A stretch of DNA of 64,000 nt from Piliocolobus tephrosceles (GCF_002776525.5 NC_045438.1:146980095-147044094), one strand, 5' to 3'; counted from the stretch's first letter, positions 21,250 to 32,217 are shown. The notes: generated by a model not told the origin, from the sequence alone. Numbers and translations are program-made.

Positions 21250-21662
21250 TAGTAAGGACAAGCTAGGTTATACTGCAGTAAAAAGCAGCCCCTAAATCTC
21301 AGTGGCTTTCCAAGAAACAAACAAAAAAATTCACTGTTATTACCATTTTTTAGTTAAGCAAAGACAGCCCCACGTGACTTTTTAAGGAAGCTCTCCTCCT
21401 TAGGATGGTTCAGCAAAGCACTTCTTTATCACAAAAGGCTTCCATGATGCTGAGGCAGAAGAGAGGGTTGTGTAACTGAGCACTGCAATTAGGTGCTTTG
21501 ACTCAGATATGAAATACCATTTCCACTCACATTTCACTGGTAAAAGCAAAACATATGGCTGGGCCTAAACTCAGGGAGCTGACGAAATGTAATCCCTTGT
21601 GTTTCCAAAAACAGAACTGGAAATATCGACAAACAGCACTGAAGGCTCCTGGACTACCACAG
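21250..21662 (-). mobile_element. MLT1-like LTR (ERVL-MaLR)
   Basis: On the plus strand it opens CTAGGTTATACTGCAGTAAAAAGCA and CCTAAATCTCAGTGGCTT, then shows CCACTCACATTTCACTGG. Read in reverse this gives the familiar 'ccactgagatttgggg ... ttactgcagcataacctag' MLT1 3' end. Confidence 0.65.
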
Positions 21663-22284
21663 TAGGTGATCTCTAGTGAAGAAGGTGAGGCAAGGACTAA
21701 AAGTTATTAGAATTCTAAAATTCTCAAGCTGCATAAATACTTTAGTGGCCACTCCAGTTATTTCTGAAACTGATAATCTGTTTTAAAATTACAAAGTTGC
21801 TGCTTATACATTACAACTGGTATCCTTTCTATCCCATTTTTCATCTTTTCTGCACTTCTGTGACTCAGAAAAGTGACAATGAATTGCACCAAGCACATAG
21901 GTAAGTGCTTACAACTCATTTGCTGGTTGATTAACGCCATCACAAAGAGCTCACATTTGTAAAGGCAACCGACTGATGCATTGTATTTCATGTCCAAAGT
22001 CACAAGGCAGTGAGAGAGCCAGAAAGAGACTTTCATGCTTACTGCCATTAGCCACAAGAGTACTTTTATTACTTCCTTGAGAAAAGTTGGCCCCAGAAGA
22101 GTTATTCATGTTTGTTGGCAGTTTCCAAAGGTGATTACTGCTTTTAGCCTTGGACTATACTCATGCACAGAATATGAGAGGCAGTAATGGTGCAAAACAA
22201 TGTCAGACACCACTAAAGAAAATATCGCAACTGCAGGACACTTCACAGTGTCTGCCCAAAGAGAGAGAGCACAAAGCTGCCACA
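21663..22284. other. Unique sequence, nothing recognised
   Basis: No repeat family or coding signal recognised. Confidence 0.5.
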
Positions 22285-22520
22285 CATCTTTCAAAACGGC
22301 TCACATGTTACCTTCTCTGTAAAGTTATTGCTAATCCTCAACAACAATTAATGGTTTCTATAGCTTTGTTTATGTTCTTGTGCTTAATAGTCAAATTTAT
22401 ATTAATAGCATGTCTATCTTCTTTACTGGATTTTGACCTCCCTAAAGAAGCAGATCTGGTATTATGCAGCCTTCTTACCCCTAACACTTAACTGAGAAAC
22501 TTTCAGGGAAAAGGACAAAA
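22285..22520 (+). mobile_element. L2 3' fragment
   Basis: GGCTCACATGTTACCTTCTCTGT, then GGATTTTGACCTCCCTAAAGAAGCAGATCTGG, match the L2 pattern 'cacctcctctgtgaa ... actgtgagctccttgagggcaggg'. Confidence 0.55.
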
Positions 22521-24148
22521 TAAATCTTGCTGAATTGAATAGAAGCCCTGCATTCACTTTAAACTGTAGTATTTGTCTCATCTCTTTGCTGTGTTTTAAA
22601 ATTACAAGCCAATATCTGTATGCAAAGGAGGAAGATGGACAGGCTGTGTTTGTAGTCTCAGTCCAATGCACGTATCCTGCCAAGAGAGAAAATTTGATTC
22701 CATTTTGGAGCTGAGGCCTCAGGTCCAATTTAATTTGATCCCCATATGACCAGGCTGATTAATCGTCAGGTCTAGCCTTTCTTCACAGTAAACCTCAATC
22801 CCTCGTAATTTGCCATGAAACTGGTGGGAGTTGGCTGTTTCAGGCATGAATAGCATAGTTCTTGTTCAAACCTCCCCAGGCCTTATTTAGGCAAGGTGGG
22901 GACGGGCTGGCTGCCCTGCAGAGGAGCAGGTGTAATGAGGATTAGGTCACATGGTGGGAAGGGGGCTCAGTGGGCAGGCAGCTGGTGAAATCCCAGGTGT
23001 GTGTGAGTTGGCAGGGGCACAAAGAGAGGGGAGCTGCAAACAGCTCAAAGTCCCTGGCTGTGCAGCTGCTTGTTTGGCACTTGCCTAGGACCCACCTGTA
23101 GTGTTGATGGGCACAACCCACTCCTAGGAGCAAGGAAACATGAAAGGTCTTCTGTTAGCTGCAGGGGCCCCGCCCCTTCAAGGGAAGGCTGGAGGGCCCA
23201 AGCATGCCCACAGGCTACTGGGCAACCAGCTCCCTGCACTTTGCAATGCTTAAGACAGGGCAGGGCTGGTTATTCTTTTTCACAAGACAGTCCTTGGGGG
23301 ACTAAGACAAAAATATATATTATCTTTCCATTCAGAGGCCTATTCCCAAGTATACCTAGAAAATAAGTGAAAGACAAAAACAAAACCCTGAGTTGGAGAG
23401 TAAGTCAACAGGCAGAGATACTCAGAGAAAAAACAAAAAACAGGCTCAAGGCCAAGAGGCAAAAATAAAAGATGATCCCTTCTCCTGGGCGGTGGGTGGA
23501 GAGCTCGTGTAAACAAACTGAGCATAACAAGCCCTTCTTAATCTGTTTCTGTCCCTCTGCTAATCACTTCTGTGGTTTTTGCAAGACAGAATCTAGTCTC
23601 AGTGCTGAGGCTAGTGTTACAGATTTAGTGGCCGTGAATTACGGAACTTCTCTTGATCTCCAAGGACAAAAGAAAACTGCTGGCCACAAATCCCAGCAAC
23701 TGTTGTTCATGCAGGTGGAACAGCAATCTCCTTCAAGTGTACAGGCTGGAAAAGAGTCCAGATCTCTTATCTTCATACTAAGGCCAACCTCCAGAAAAAT
23801 TATGAAGCAGGTTAAAGCCATTCTTGACTACTTATTGCTCTAATGTGACTTCTCCCATCTCTGCTTTTAAGAACAAATAGTAGAGCCTGCTGATTTGCTT
23901 ACATGTGGCATCAATCCCCCGGTTCTTCCCACTAACAGAGACCCAGTCTGGGGGCAAGAGAACAATGACAATGTGCACAGTTAACACATCCTCACCTATC
24001 CAGACTCTGTGCATGGCTGTGTGACTTTTACTCTCAGGGAGACATAAGCAGAGGATTCTGGGAAAGATTTCTCGATATAGGCACCACCCTGGATTTTCCT
24101 TTTTTTTTCTAGCTGGAATGCAGATGAGGTATCTAAAATACATCTTCT
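22521..24148. other. Unique sequence, repeat-poor, possible regulatory DNA at 22680-23330
   Basis: No transposable element is recognised. Around 22740-22800 there are GATTAATC and AATTTGCC motifs. 22880-23260 is locally GC-rich with a GC box (CCCCGCCCC near 23169) and E-box-like CAGCTG cores (for example near 23062). Open frames here (98 and 123 codons) have no recognisable domain. Confidence 0.35.
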
Positions 24149-24470
24149 GGCTGACCATGGTGGCTCAGGCCTGTAATCCCCGCACTTTGGGAGGCTGAGG
24201 TGGGCAGATCACCTGAGGGTAGCGGGTTCGAGACCAGCCTGGCTAACATGGTGAAACCCCATCTCTACTAAAAATGCAAAAATTAGCCGGGCATGGTGGT
24301 ATGCTCCTGCAATCCCAGCTACTTGGGAGGCTGAGGCAGGAGAATCACTTGAACCCGGGAGACAGGTTGCAGTGAGCTGAGATCAGGCCACTGCCTACCA
24401 GCCTGGGTGACACAGTGAGACTCCTTCTTAAAAAAAACAAACAAATAAAATAAAATAAAATAAAATAAAA
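24149..24470 (+). mobile_element. AluS with (TAAAA)n tail
   Basis: GGCTGACCATGGTGGCTCAG start. Tail drifted to TAAAA units. Flanks AAAATACATCTT and AAAATACATGTT are the target duplication with one change. Confidence 0.96.
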
Positions 24471-24616
24471 TACATGTTGCTTCCAGAGATGAAAGCCATA
24501 TGCTCAAGATGGCAAAGCAGGGGAGCAGAAAGAGCCTGGATGCTCATTGGCATTGCTGGTATTATGGTGCCAGCCCTGACTGCCTAACCCTAGATCTTTT
24601 GCTATGGAGGATAACC

Positions 24617-24805
24617 CTGTAGCTCTCAAACTGGAGTGAGCACATGAATCACCTGGGGGTCTCATAAAACCACAGATTCATGGGCCCTTCCTGAGAGTGT
24701 CTGATTCCGAAGGTCTGAGGTATTCCTTGTATTCCTTGTATTCCTAACAAATTTCCAGAGGATGCTGCTGCCACTGGTTGGAGACCACGCTTTGAGAACC
24801 ACTTG
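24617..24805 (+). mobile_element. MER5A-type hAT-Charlie DNA element
   Basis: Terminal inverted repeats of the type CTCTCAAACTGGAG (left) and CTTTGAGAACCACTTG (right), with the internal GAATCACCTGGGGGTC, CAGATTCATGGGCCC and TCTGATTCCGAAGGTCTG motifs of MER5A. A 9-base TATTCCTTG unit is triplicated at 24721-24747. Confidence 0.92.
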
Positions 24806-24849
24806 CATAACTGAATAGCCACTTGTTGAAGCCACTGTTACTTGGGTTT

Positions 24850-25139
24850 TCTTTTTTTTTGGGGGACGGAGTCTGGCTCTGTCGCCCGGGCTGGAGTGCA
24901 GTGGCCGGATCTCAGCTCACTGCAAGCTCCACCTCCCGGGTTCACGCCATTCTCCTGCCTCCTGAGTAGCTGGGACTACAGGCGCCCACCACCTCGCCCG
25001 GCTAGTTTTTTGTATTTTTTTAGTAGAGACAGGGTTTCACCGTGTTAGTCAGGATGGTCTCGATTTCCTGACCTAGTGATCCGCCCGTCTCGGCCTCCCA
25101 AAGTGCTGGGATTACAGGCGTGAGCCACCGCGCCCAGCT
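24850..25139 (-). mobile_element. AluYR-type, Old World monkey lineage
   Basis: Besides Y-class features it has three changes typical of cercopithecid AluYR copies: GTGGCCGGATCTCAG (24901), CACCTCGCCCGGCTAGTTTT (24990) and CCGCCCGTCTCGGCCTCC (25081). It is the least diverged Alu in the window. A deletion of about 6 bases removes part of the usual CTCAGCCTCC segment near 24961. Confidence 0.88.
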
Positions 25140-25469
25140 ACTTACACTCACAGTGGAATGCTGTCCCAAACGATACACTGTCCTCTAAACCCTCAAGAGC
25201 TATACACCCCCATAAAAGGGCTGAAAATTCATTTAACCACAAGGCATAAATACGCAATGAGGCTTACAATCTATTTGGATTCTGATCAGAGAGGAATCAT
25301 TCAGTCAAAGAAAATAATTTCTGCTTTTAACTTGGAGGCATCATTGGAGTCGAATGGAGAAGACGCGCAGAACAGAGGAGCTTACCCAGAACTTCTGATC
25401 TCATACCAGAGACGCATCACCTCTTGGACAACTAACGAGGGGACTTCTTCTGGCTCTCTTACCCTCTTC
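25140..25469. other. Unique sequence, nothing recognised
   Basis: A 139-codon plus-strand frame (25158-25577) runs through it into a MIR; no domain is recognised. Confidence 0.5.
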
Positions 25470-25590
25470 CTAACAATGGAACCTGGGGCAAATTCTTTAA
25501 CCCCTCCGAACCTCAGTTTTCTCATTTGTACAATTGGAATGATAAGACTTATCACACGGGTCTGCTGTAAGGTATAAGGGATGTCAGGGA
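25470..25590 (+). mobile_element. MIR fragment
   Basis: AACCTGGGGCAAATTCTTTAAC, CTCAGTTTTCTCATTTGTAC and GGTCTGCTGTAAGGTATAAG keep MIR core order. Confidence 0.85.
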
Positions 25591-25599
25591 GTGAGGCAA

Positions 25600-26035
25600 C
25601 CTGAGCATCCATCACTGGGAGAGTAAAATGCATGGGTGAATGCCACAGAGTGTTAGGCAGTGATCGGCCGCAGATGTGTAGATGCACAAATAGCAACATG
25701 GATGGAAGCTAAAAACGCAGTGCTTATTGAAAAAAGATATAGAATCAATCATGTTATTAAATAATTAAACAGTGGATGCATACCAAAAAATATGCAGTAT
25801 GCACAATATTCACAAAGATATATTAAAATATATTAGAATGATTATCTGTGAGGCAAAGGGAATGAAAGCAGGGTATGGATATATACCTTTTTTTGAAAAA
25901 AAATGAATGAGTGTCCCTCAGATTGACAAAAATCAAAGTGTCTGACAACATCAAATTTAAATGAAAACATGGAGGAGAAGGAGCTGCCATATTCTGTCAA
26001 TAGGAGAGTAATTTGGCACAAGCCTGTGGTACAGA
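25600..26035 (+). mobile_element. Old L1 (L1ME-like) fragments
   Basis: GCATCCATCACTGGGAGAGTAAA, GCAACATGGATGGAAGC and TTATCTGTGAGGCAAAGGG recall an L1 ORF2 3' end. Then AGATTGACAAAAATCAAAGTGTCTGACAACATC recalls an upstream ORF2 stretch, so a second fragment or a rearrangement begins near 25905. Confidence 0.55.
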
Positions 26036-26059
26036 CCACCAATTGTTCCCACTGCCCAT

Positions 26060-26330
26060 TTTCCCTTCTTCTAGAAAGTGAAGCCCTGATTCTTTAACTG
26101 GCCACATGGCTGCTTGATATGAGCACCATTCTGGATTGGAATAACTCCAATTCCCAGCCTCCTTTGCGGCTAGGTGTGGGCATGTGAATAAGTTGTGGCC
26201 AATGGTCTATGATTAGAAGTGTTATTTGAAATTTCCAAGGAGTATTCTTAAATGGAGGGATCTCAGTAAATGGCTGGAAACAAAGGTGGGTGTCAGAGAG
26301 AGATGGAAATGATCCACAATGTCTAAAATC
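26060..26330 (+). mobile_element. MLT1-like LTR fragment
   Basis: CCCAGCCTCCTTTGCGGCTAGGTGTGGGCATGTGA, GTTGTGGCCAATGGTCTATGA and AGAAGTGTTATTTG follow the MLT1 U3 pattern 'gcagctaggtgtggccatgtgac ... tggccaatgagatgt'. Confidence 0.6.
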
Positions 26331-26717
26331 TCCCCTTTAGCTGACCCATCCCAAAATAGGGCAGCAAGCGACCCAAAATGTTTACGCTTTCCTTGAAGAA
26401 AGAAAAATGACAGCCCTGGAATACACAAAATGATCACACGATGTATAACTTGGCAGTAGAATCAATACACCCTAAGAGGAGAAAACTGTTCAAAGGGGAC
26501 AGCCATAAACAAATGTAAAGTGGAGAGATCTGAAGCTTAAGCGCGGTGGTAAAAAGAAGTTGTTATAATTACTTCCTAAAACTCCACTTTCGCCTGGAGA
26601 TATGTTAACAAAAATAGTGCTGTTTATGCACTATTCCACATATACATTAACAAATATCTCAAAATTTTTTTCTGAGTTTTTTTGCTTATTGGGTGATCTC
26701 TTAAAGAAAAAGATTAT
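26331..26717. other. Unique sequence, nothing recognised
   Basis: No repeat family or coding signal recognised. Confidence 0.5.
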
Positions 26718-27026
26718 GGGCCATGCATGGTGGCTTATGCTTGTAATTCCAGCACTTTGGGAGGCCGAGGCTGGTGGATCACCTGAAGTCAGGAGTTCGA
26801 GACCAGCCTGGCCAACATGGTGAAACCCGTCTCTACTAAAAACACAAAAATTTGCTAGGCATGGTGGCGGGTGCCTGTAATCCCAGCTACCCAGGAGGCT
26901 GAGGCAAGAGAATGGCTTGAACCCAGGAGGCAGAGTTTGCGGTGAGCCGAGATCGCGCCATTGCACTCCAGCCTGGGCGACAAGAACGAAACCCCATCTC
27001 AAACAAAAAACAAAACAAGCAAACAA
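26718..27026 (+). mobile_element. AluS
   Basis: GGGCCATGCATGGTGGCTTA start, mixed AAACAAAAAACAAAAC tail, flanking AAGATTATG on both sides. Confidence 0.96.
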
Positions 27027-28397
27027 GATTATGAATTAAATTTGTTAATATTTTTCTTTCCTAAAAAAGAAGATATTATGGTTTTTAGTCAGCTGACTTG
27101 TTTCAATAACAGTTTGTCTACCACTAAAAACCAGAGCCCCACATCTGTTCCTAATAAAAATCTATAATCAGCAATGCCCATTGCCTTTCAAAACTTATTT
27201 TCTTCATCCCTAAACTATGCACAGACCTGGCCAAAGCTTGTTTCTGTTGTCACCAAGATATAATGGCATTGCATTTATTCCAGGATGAATAAATCAGCAG
27301 CAGTTCCAAGTAGAATCTGTGTCAGCCACTGAAGCTATTGAAAATTTGAGCCTTAACTACAGATTGACATTTTCATGTGTTAAAATGCTGAAGTATGCCC
27401 GTTTTCTGTGTTTCGGTTTATAACATTCAAACCTTTGTGATACTTTGTTTCAGGTCACAAGGCTTTAAAGACATTTGATAATAGAAGCAGTTCACATTTT
27501 CAGTAAAAACAGATTCTGGAAGCAGCAACCTTATGACACCAAATCTTTACACAAGAAACATTTATTTCTAAAAGTTGTGCACTTTGAATTGAGCCTGGAA
27601 GCAGCAGACCAGGTCACTACCTAGCAAAGGGCTTTAACTGGAACTGGCCTGCAGCCTGCAGGTTCCTGGAGAAGGGGTTTAGAACTGGTCTGCAGTCTCA
27701 ATGACAGGCTGTCTTGTTACTGTGTGAGAACCAGCCGGAGCTGTTTAGAAACAGCCTTTATGAAAGCACAGTATATAATTCTGGGTGAAAGTTTAGGAAC
27801 ACTTTTCCTGGCAGTGACAAACTCTGCATATTTTTCTTTTTCTTCCTCTGAGAACAGTTGATCCTTAATGTTTTTTCAGCTTTGAGCCATTTTCAAAGAG
27901 AGGCACACTGTGGAAGCTTCAGCAAACTTGTTTGTCCTAAAGCTACGGCAAGGCAGGATAAGTGTGCAAAGCAATGTGCAAAGGACCAGGAGGCTCAGCA
28001 TGCAGTGTGCACAGTGAAGCAGGTTGCAGGGAGGAGCGTCCTCAAGACCTCTTACCCTTACAGACAGCTATATGTAGCTCACTGCTCAGGAATTAGAACA
28101 GGAACTACTCTCTCGTGATTCTAAGGTGGGCACCAAACATTGGTCACTTCCCACAACAGTATCTCCTACTTCTATTGCTTACATCTAATAGGCATCTTCA
28201 AGCTACAATCAAATCATTAAAGGATGCTGAACACAACACATTTGCTTTGGAAGGCGGGGCATTATTTTGTTAACATTCATATTTTTCCAATCAGAGAGTG
28301 TCACAAATGGAGGGTTTATGAGGGTGTGGGGAGGAGACTAAAGTGTATGGAAGGAATATGGAAAGGTCATAATTTGGAATCTTAAGAGTAAAGCAGG
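27027..28397. other. Unique sequence, nothing recognised
   Basis: About 1.4 kb without a recognisable mobile element. An 86-codon frame at 27858-28118 has no domain signature. Confidence 0.5.
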
Positions 28398-28703
28398 GTG
28401 GGGTGTGGTGGCTCATGCCTATAATCCCAGCACTTTGGGAGGCCAAGGTGAGCAGATCACCTGAAGTCAGGAATTTGAGACCAGCCTGGCCAATATATAG
28501 TGAAACCTCGTCTCTACTAAAAAAAGACAAAACTTTGCTGGGTGTGGTGGTGCACACCTGTAGTCCCAGCTGCTTCGAAAGCTGAGGCAGGGGAATTGCT
28601 TGAACCCAGGAGGCGGAGGTTGTAGTGAGCCGAGATCGTGCCACTGCACTCGAGCCTAGGCAACAGAGTGAAACACCAAAACAAAAAAAAAAAAAAAAAA
28701 AAA
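28398..28703 (+). mobile_element. AluS
   Basis: GGTGGGGTGTGGTGGCTCAT start, both monomers, A-tail of about 22 bases. Diverged. Confidence 0.95.
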
Positions 28704-29346
28704 GCGTAAACAAGGATGACTTTAGGATAATGTTTTTCTCTACCAGGAAATTCTTAATTTGTGATATACAAGAAAAATATTGATTTTCCAAGAGGGAAGT
28801 GACCTTAAATCCAGTAGGGGTGTGCTGGTTTATGCTCCATCAGTGAGCTTATGTATAAAGAAAGAAAGAAGTGGGTTTATACACAGAAATCTATAGTAGA
28901 TTTTCCTAGAAAGCCCTGAGAGAATTGGTGTTGTATTCCCAGAAGGCAATTCTTACTCTGCCAAGGAGTTAGTAAGGGGTGAATAAGAATTACCTCCTGA
29001 TAAATGATGAGTGAACTTAGGAGCCAGAAACCAAGAATGGACTAGCACTCTAAGGGATCCTCTAAATAGAATTAGAATGAATTGCAAGGTGTCCTCTAAG
29101 GTCAGAGACTAGGAACTTCTGGCACATGGGCGACAACTCCAGAAATATCTGTGTTGGGTGCAGGAGTCAAAGGGTATTATTTTGCATGATGCCTGGAAGG
29201 AGAAGGGGAAGAGGGGAGCAATAAGAGAATGCAAGTTCTCTACTCTCCCACCAGCCTGAGGGTTTGCCTATAAACTGTGTAATTGGAAAGTGCGGGCCCA
29301 GACCCAAAAGCAGTTGTGGTCACCTAAAGACTTTGTGAGTCCAAGT
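28704..29346. other. Unique sequence, nothing recognised
   Basis: No repeat family or coding signal recognised. Confidence 0.5.
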
Positions 29347-30655
29347 GAAACGAGAAAAGTTCCCTTGTCCCCATCTCGGGGCGTGTGATGGGGGCTGTGG
29401 CTCAGGTGCTCGGCTGCTCAAAACCCCTAGGGGAGCAGGCAGACAGGCAGGTCGTGGGGAGCGTGGGCTCTGACCCCATGGCAGTGTCTAGGGGTGAATG
29501 TTTACAGCTCTTGAAGCTCCAGTGGGCGTGTGTTACAGGGTGCTCTTTTAAATTTGCCGTCTGTAGGCGGCTGTGTTAATCAGCTCAATTACACCCTCTG
29601 CCTTATAGCAAGGGAAGAGGGATTTCTGTATCCCTGGGTTCTTGCCTTGGTGTACCAGAAAAATCAGATCACACGTGAGCTTGGAGAATGAGTGCAAGGT
29701 TTTTGTTTGTTTTTGAGAGGGAGTGTCTCGCTCTGTCGCCCAGGCTGGAGTGCAGTGGTGCAATCTCGGCTCACTGCGACCTTCGCCTCCCACGTTCAAG
29801 CGATTCTCCTGCCTCAGCCTCCTGAGTAGCTGGGTCTACAGGCATGCGTCACCATGACCAGCTAATTTGTGTATTTTTAGTAGAGACGGGGTTTCTTCAT
29901 GTTGGCCACGATGGTCTCGATTTCTTGACCTTGTGATGCGCCCGCCTCGGCCTCGCAAAGTGCTGGGATTACAGGTGTGAGCCACCGCGCCGGGCTGAGA
30001 GCAAGGTTTTACTGAGCGGTGGAAGTAGCTCTCTGCAGATGGATGGGGCAGCCAGAAGGGGTGTGGAGTGAGAAGGTGGTTTTCCCTTGGAGTTGCGCCG
30101 CACAGCGGCCGGGCTCTCCTCTGACTGCCCTGGGCTGAACTTTGCGTCGTCCGCCGTAGATGACATGCGGGCGTCTGCTGGTGTCTGTCAGTGTGATCTT
30201 CTGCCAGTGTCTTCCTCTGCTGGTGTGTTCCTCTTAACGTCCAGCTGCTTGTGTTTGTGCCCTCTAGGGTTTCGGGGTTTTTACAGGCACAGGATGGGGG
30301 GTGTGGCGGGCCAGGGTGGTGTTGGAAAATGCAGTATTTCGGCGGTAAAAGAGAAATGCCTGTTCTCACATAGGTCCGTGGGTATAGGCCTGAGGGTGGA
30401 GCCCTACCCTGCCTTTCTCCACCCAGCATTTCTCGGCCCCGCTGGCGTATCTCTAGCAGAAGCAGCTGGCTGCTTTCCTCCCCTCGCGCCTCTAGAGCCC
30501 ATGAAGGAGCTCTGGTGCTGGGCAGAGGAGACTCCCAGTGGTTCAGGGGCTAGGCATAGTGGGGACCTTTCTCAAGGGGCACTGACAAGGGCCTTAGGGA
30601 ATTTGGCAGGGAAGAACATGAACAGAAATCAACTGGGGCGGGGGGATGCCTAGAG
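29347..30655 (-). mobile_element. Antisense ERV1 LTR, LTR8-like, split by an Alu
   Basis: The plus-strand order CCCCTAGGGGAGCAGGCAGA, GCTCTGACCCCATGGCAGTG, TTGAAGCTCCAGTGGGCGTG, TCAGATCACACGTGAGCTTGG, GAGCGGTGGAAGTAGCTCTC and ACAGGCACAGGATGGGGGGTG matches what I recall of LTR8 in reverse. Minus-strand landmarks agree: a TATA-like GTAAAAACCCC near 30274-30287 and an AGTAAA poly(A)-like signal near 30007-30012. No internal retroviral genes are visible at either side, so it looks like a solo LTR. It is CpG-rich. The open frames of 188 and 197 codons inside it are not genes. Family name moderately sure; the right edge is approximate. Confidence 0.72.
29703..29997 (-). mobile_element. AluY or AluSp inserted in the LTR
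   Basis: Tail TTTTTGTTTGTTTTT, body TCTCGCTCTGTCGCCC to CCACCGCGCCGGGCT. The LTR sequence GAGTGCAAGGTTTT at its left and GAGAGCAAGGTTTT at its right is the duplicated target. Confidence 0.96.
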
Positions 30656-30974
30656 TTCCTGCAATTATGCGGGGTGGAGGGGGCCTGGGAGTTATTATGA
30701 TTTATATTTCATTAAATATGATTTCATCTGTATCCAAAGGAAGGTGAGGCTTCAAACATTCAGTTTATGCATACAAAAAACCAAGGAACACAGATTGCAT
30801 CTCAGCCAGGTCAGCAGCCAATGATAAGAGGATGCAGAAAACTCAGTTTCTCAGGAGCACAACCAGAGTCTGGGCAGCACCTCTGATCTTCTGCAGGGTG
30901 CTGTGAAAACCATGTGGCTTTTGGGGAAGCATGAGCTGGGTGCCCTTGGCTGAGGATAGTCAAGAATGGCCATA
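30656..30974. other. Unique sequence, nothing recognised
   Basis: No repeat family or coding signal recognised. Confidence 0.5.
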
Positions 30975-31252
30975 GGCCGGGCGTGATAGCTCATGCCTAG
31001 AATCCCAGCACTTTGGGAGGCCAAGGCAGGCAGATCACTGGAGGTCAAAAAGTTTGAGACCAGATGGGGCAACATGGTGAAAACCTGTCTCTACGAAAAA
31101 TACAAAAATTAGCTGGGCGTGGTGGTGGCAACTGTAGTCCCAGCTACTCGGGAGGCTGAGGTGGGAGAATTACTTGAACCTGGGAGGCAGAGGTTGCAGT
31201 GAGCTGAGATTGTGCCACTGTGCTCCAGCCTGGGCAACAGAGCGAGACTCCA

Positions 31253-31253
<1 letters not shown>
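30975..31253 (+). mobile_element. AluS
   Basis: GGCCGGGCGTGATAGCTCAT start. It has no A-tail; a CA microsatellite stands in its place. Confidence 0.95.

Positions 31254-31297
<44 letters not shown>
31254..31297. repeat. (CA)22 microsatellite at Alu 3' end
   Basis: A pure CA tract replaces the A-tail. Confidence 0.97.
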
Positions 31298-31299
<2 letters not shown>

Positions 31300-31324
31300 C
31301 TATAAATGGTCCTAACTTTATTCT

Positions 31325-31844
31325 TTGTTCACGCATTCATTGTTCAACCCATGTTCATTGAGCACCTACTATATGCCAGCCACACACCATTCTAAGTGCT
31401 GCAGATACAGGAATGAACAAATAGGATGTCAATCCCTGCCCTTGTGGTGCTTTCATTTTTAAAGGCCAACAGATAAGCTGGGTGCAGTGGCTCATGCCTG
31501 TAATCACAGCACTTTGGGAGGCTGAGGCAGGTGGATCACCTGAGGTCAGGAGTTCGAGACCAGCCTGGCCAACATGGTGAAACCTCGTCTCTACTAAAAA
31601 TACAAAAATTAGCTGAGCGTGGTAGTGGGCACCTGTAATCTCAGCTACTTGGGAGGCTGAGGCAGGAGAATTGCTTGAACCTGGGAGGCAGAGGTTGTAG
31701 TGAGCCAATATCGTGCCGCTGTACTCCATCCAGCCTGAGCAACAGAGTGAGACTCCATCTCAAAAAAAAAAAAAAAAAAAAAATGCCAACAGATAATGAG
31801 ATACACTTTCAAACTACATAGTGTTAAAGAAGAACTCTTAGAGT
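31325..31844 (+). mobile_element. L2-like ancient repeat, split by an Alu
   Basis: GTTCATTGAGCACCTACTATATGCCAGCC, AGTGCTGCAGATACAGGAATGAAC and CCCTGCCCTTGTGGTGCTTTC are the classic L2-type 'tattgagcacctactatgtgccagg' run. Sequence resumes at 31785 after the Alu, and probably again at 32218. Confidence 0.75.
31476..31783 (+). mobile_element. AluS
   Basis: Exact flanking duplication GCCAACAGATAA at 31464-31475 and 31785-31796. A-tail of 22 bases. Confidence 0.97.
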
Positions 31845-32215
31845 TCGTCTCTCAAATAAATTTAAGAGTTTATTTGAGCAAAGAAGGATTCCTAAGTTGG
31901 GCAGCCCTCAGAGCCAGAAGTTCAGACAGCGCTGCCCAGCAACAGGAGCTGAACTCAGAAGCAAAGTAGAGCAATCACGTGGCTGGCTACAGCTAGGTGT
32001 TTGCCTTATTTTGGCATGGTGTGATGAGGTGGTTGCTTGTGATTGGCTGACACTTGGCTATTTGTTACTATATATATATATACTGTTCACTTATGTTTCA
32101 GGTTGTTTATATACTAAGTTAGTTGGGGGTGGGGCGGTTGTTACGTAGGAACACAAAGTACAAAGATAGCCTCCAGCGAATGGTCTCCTGTTTATTTTGC
32201 TTGAACGATAGCACA
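31845..32215 (-). mobile_element. Unassigned antisense LTR-like repeat
   Basis: AGAGTTTATTTGAGCAAAGAAGG, TGGGCAGCCCTCAGAGCCAGAAG and GTGATTGGCTGACACTTGGC are a recurrent repeat pattern that I cannot name. On the minus strand there is a CCAAT box (CAGCCAATCAC, near 32040) and AATAAA within 31869-31875, as expected of an LTR. It interrupts the ancient repeat on its two sides. Confidence 0.5.
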
Positions 32216-32217
32216 TT

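Noticed and set aside
25158..25577. 139-codon plus-strand frame
   Set aside because: It runs from unique sequence into a MIR and shows no domain or splice context.
29836..30429. 197-codon minus-strand open frame
   Set aside because: It runs through the Alu and the ERV1 LTR; no retroviral protein domain is present.
30087..30653. 188-codon plus-strand open frame
   Set aside because: It lies antisense in the LTR8-like element, where GC-rich sequence lowers stop frequency.
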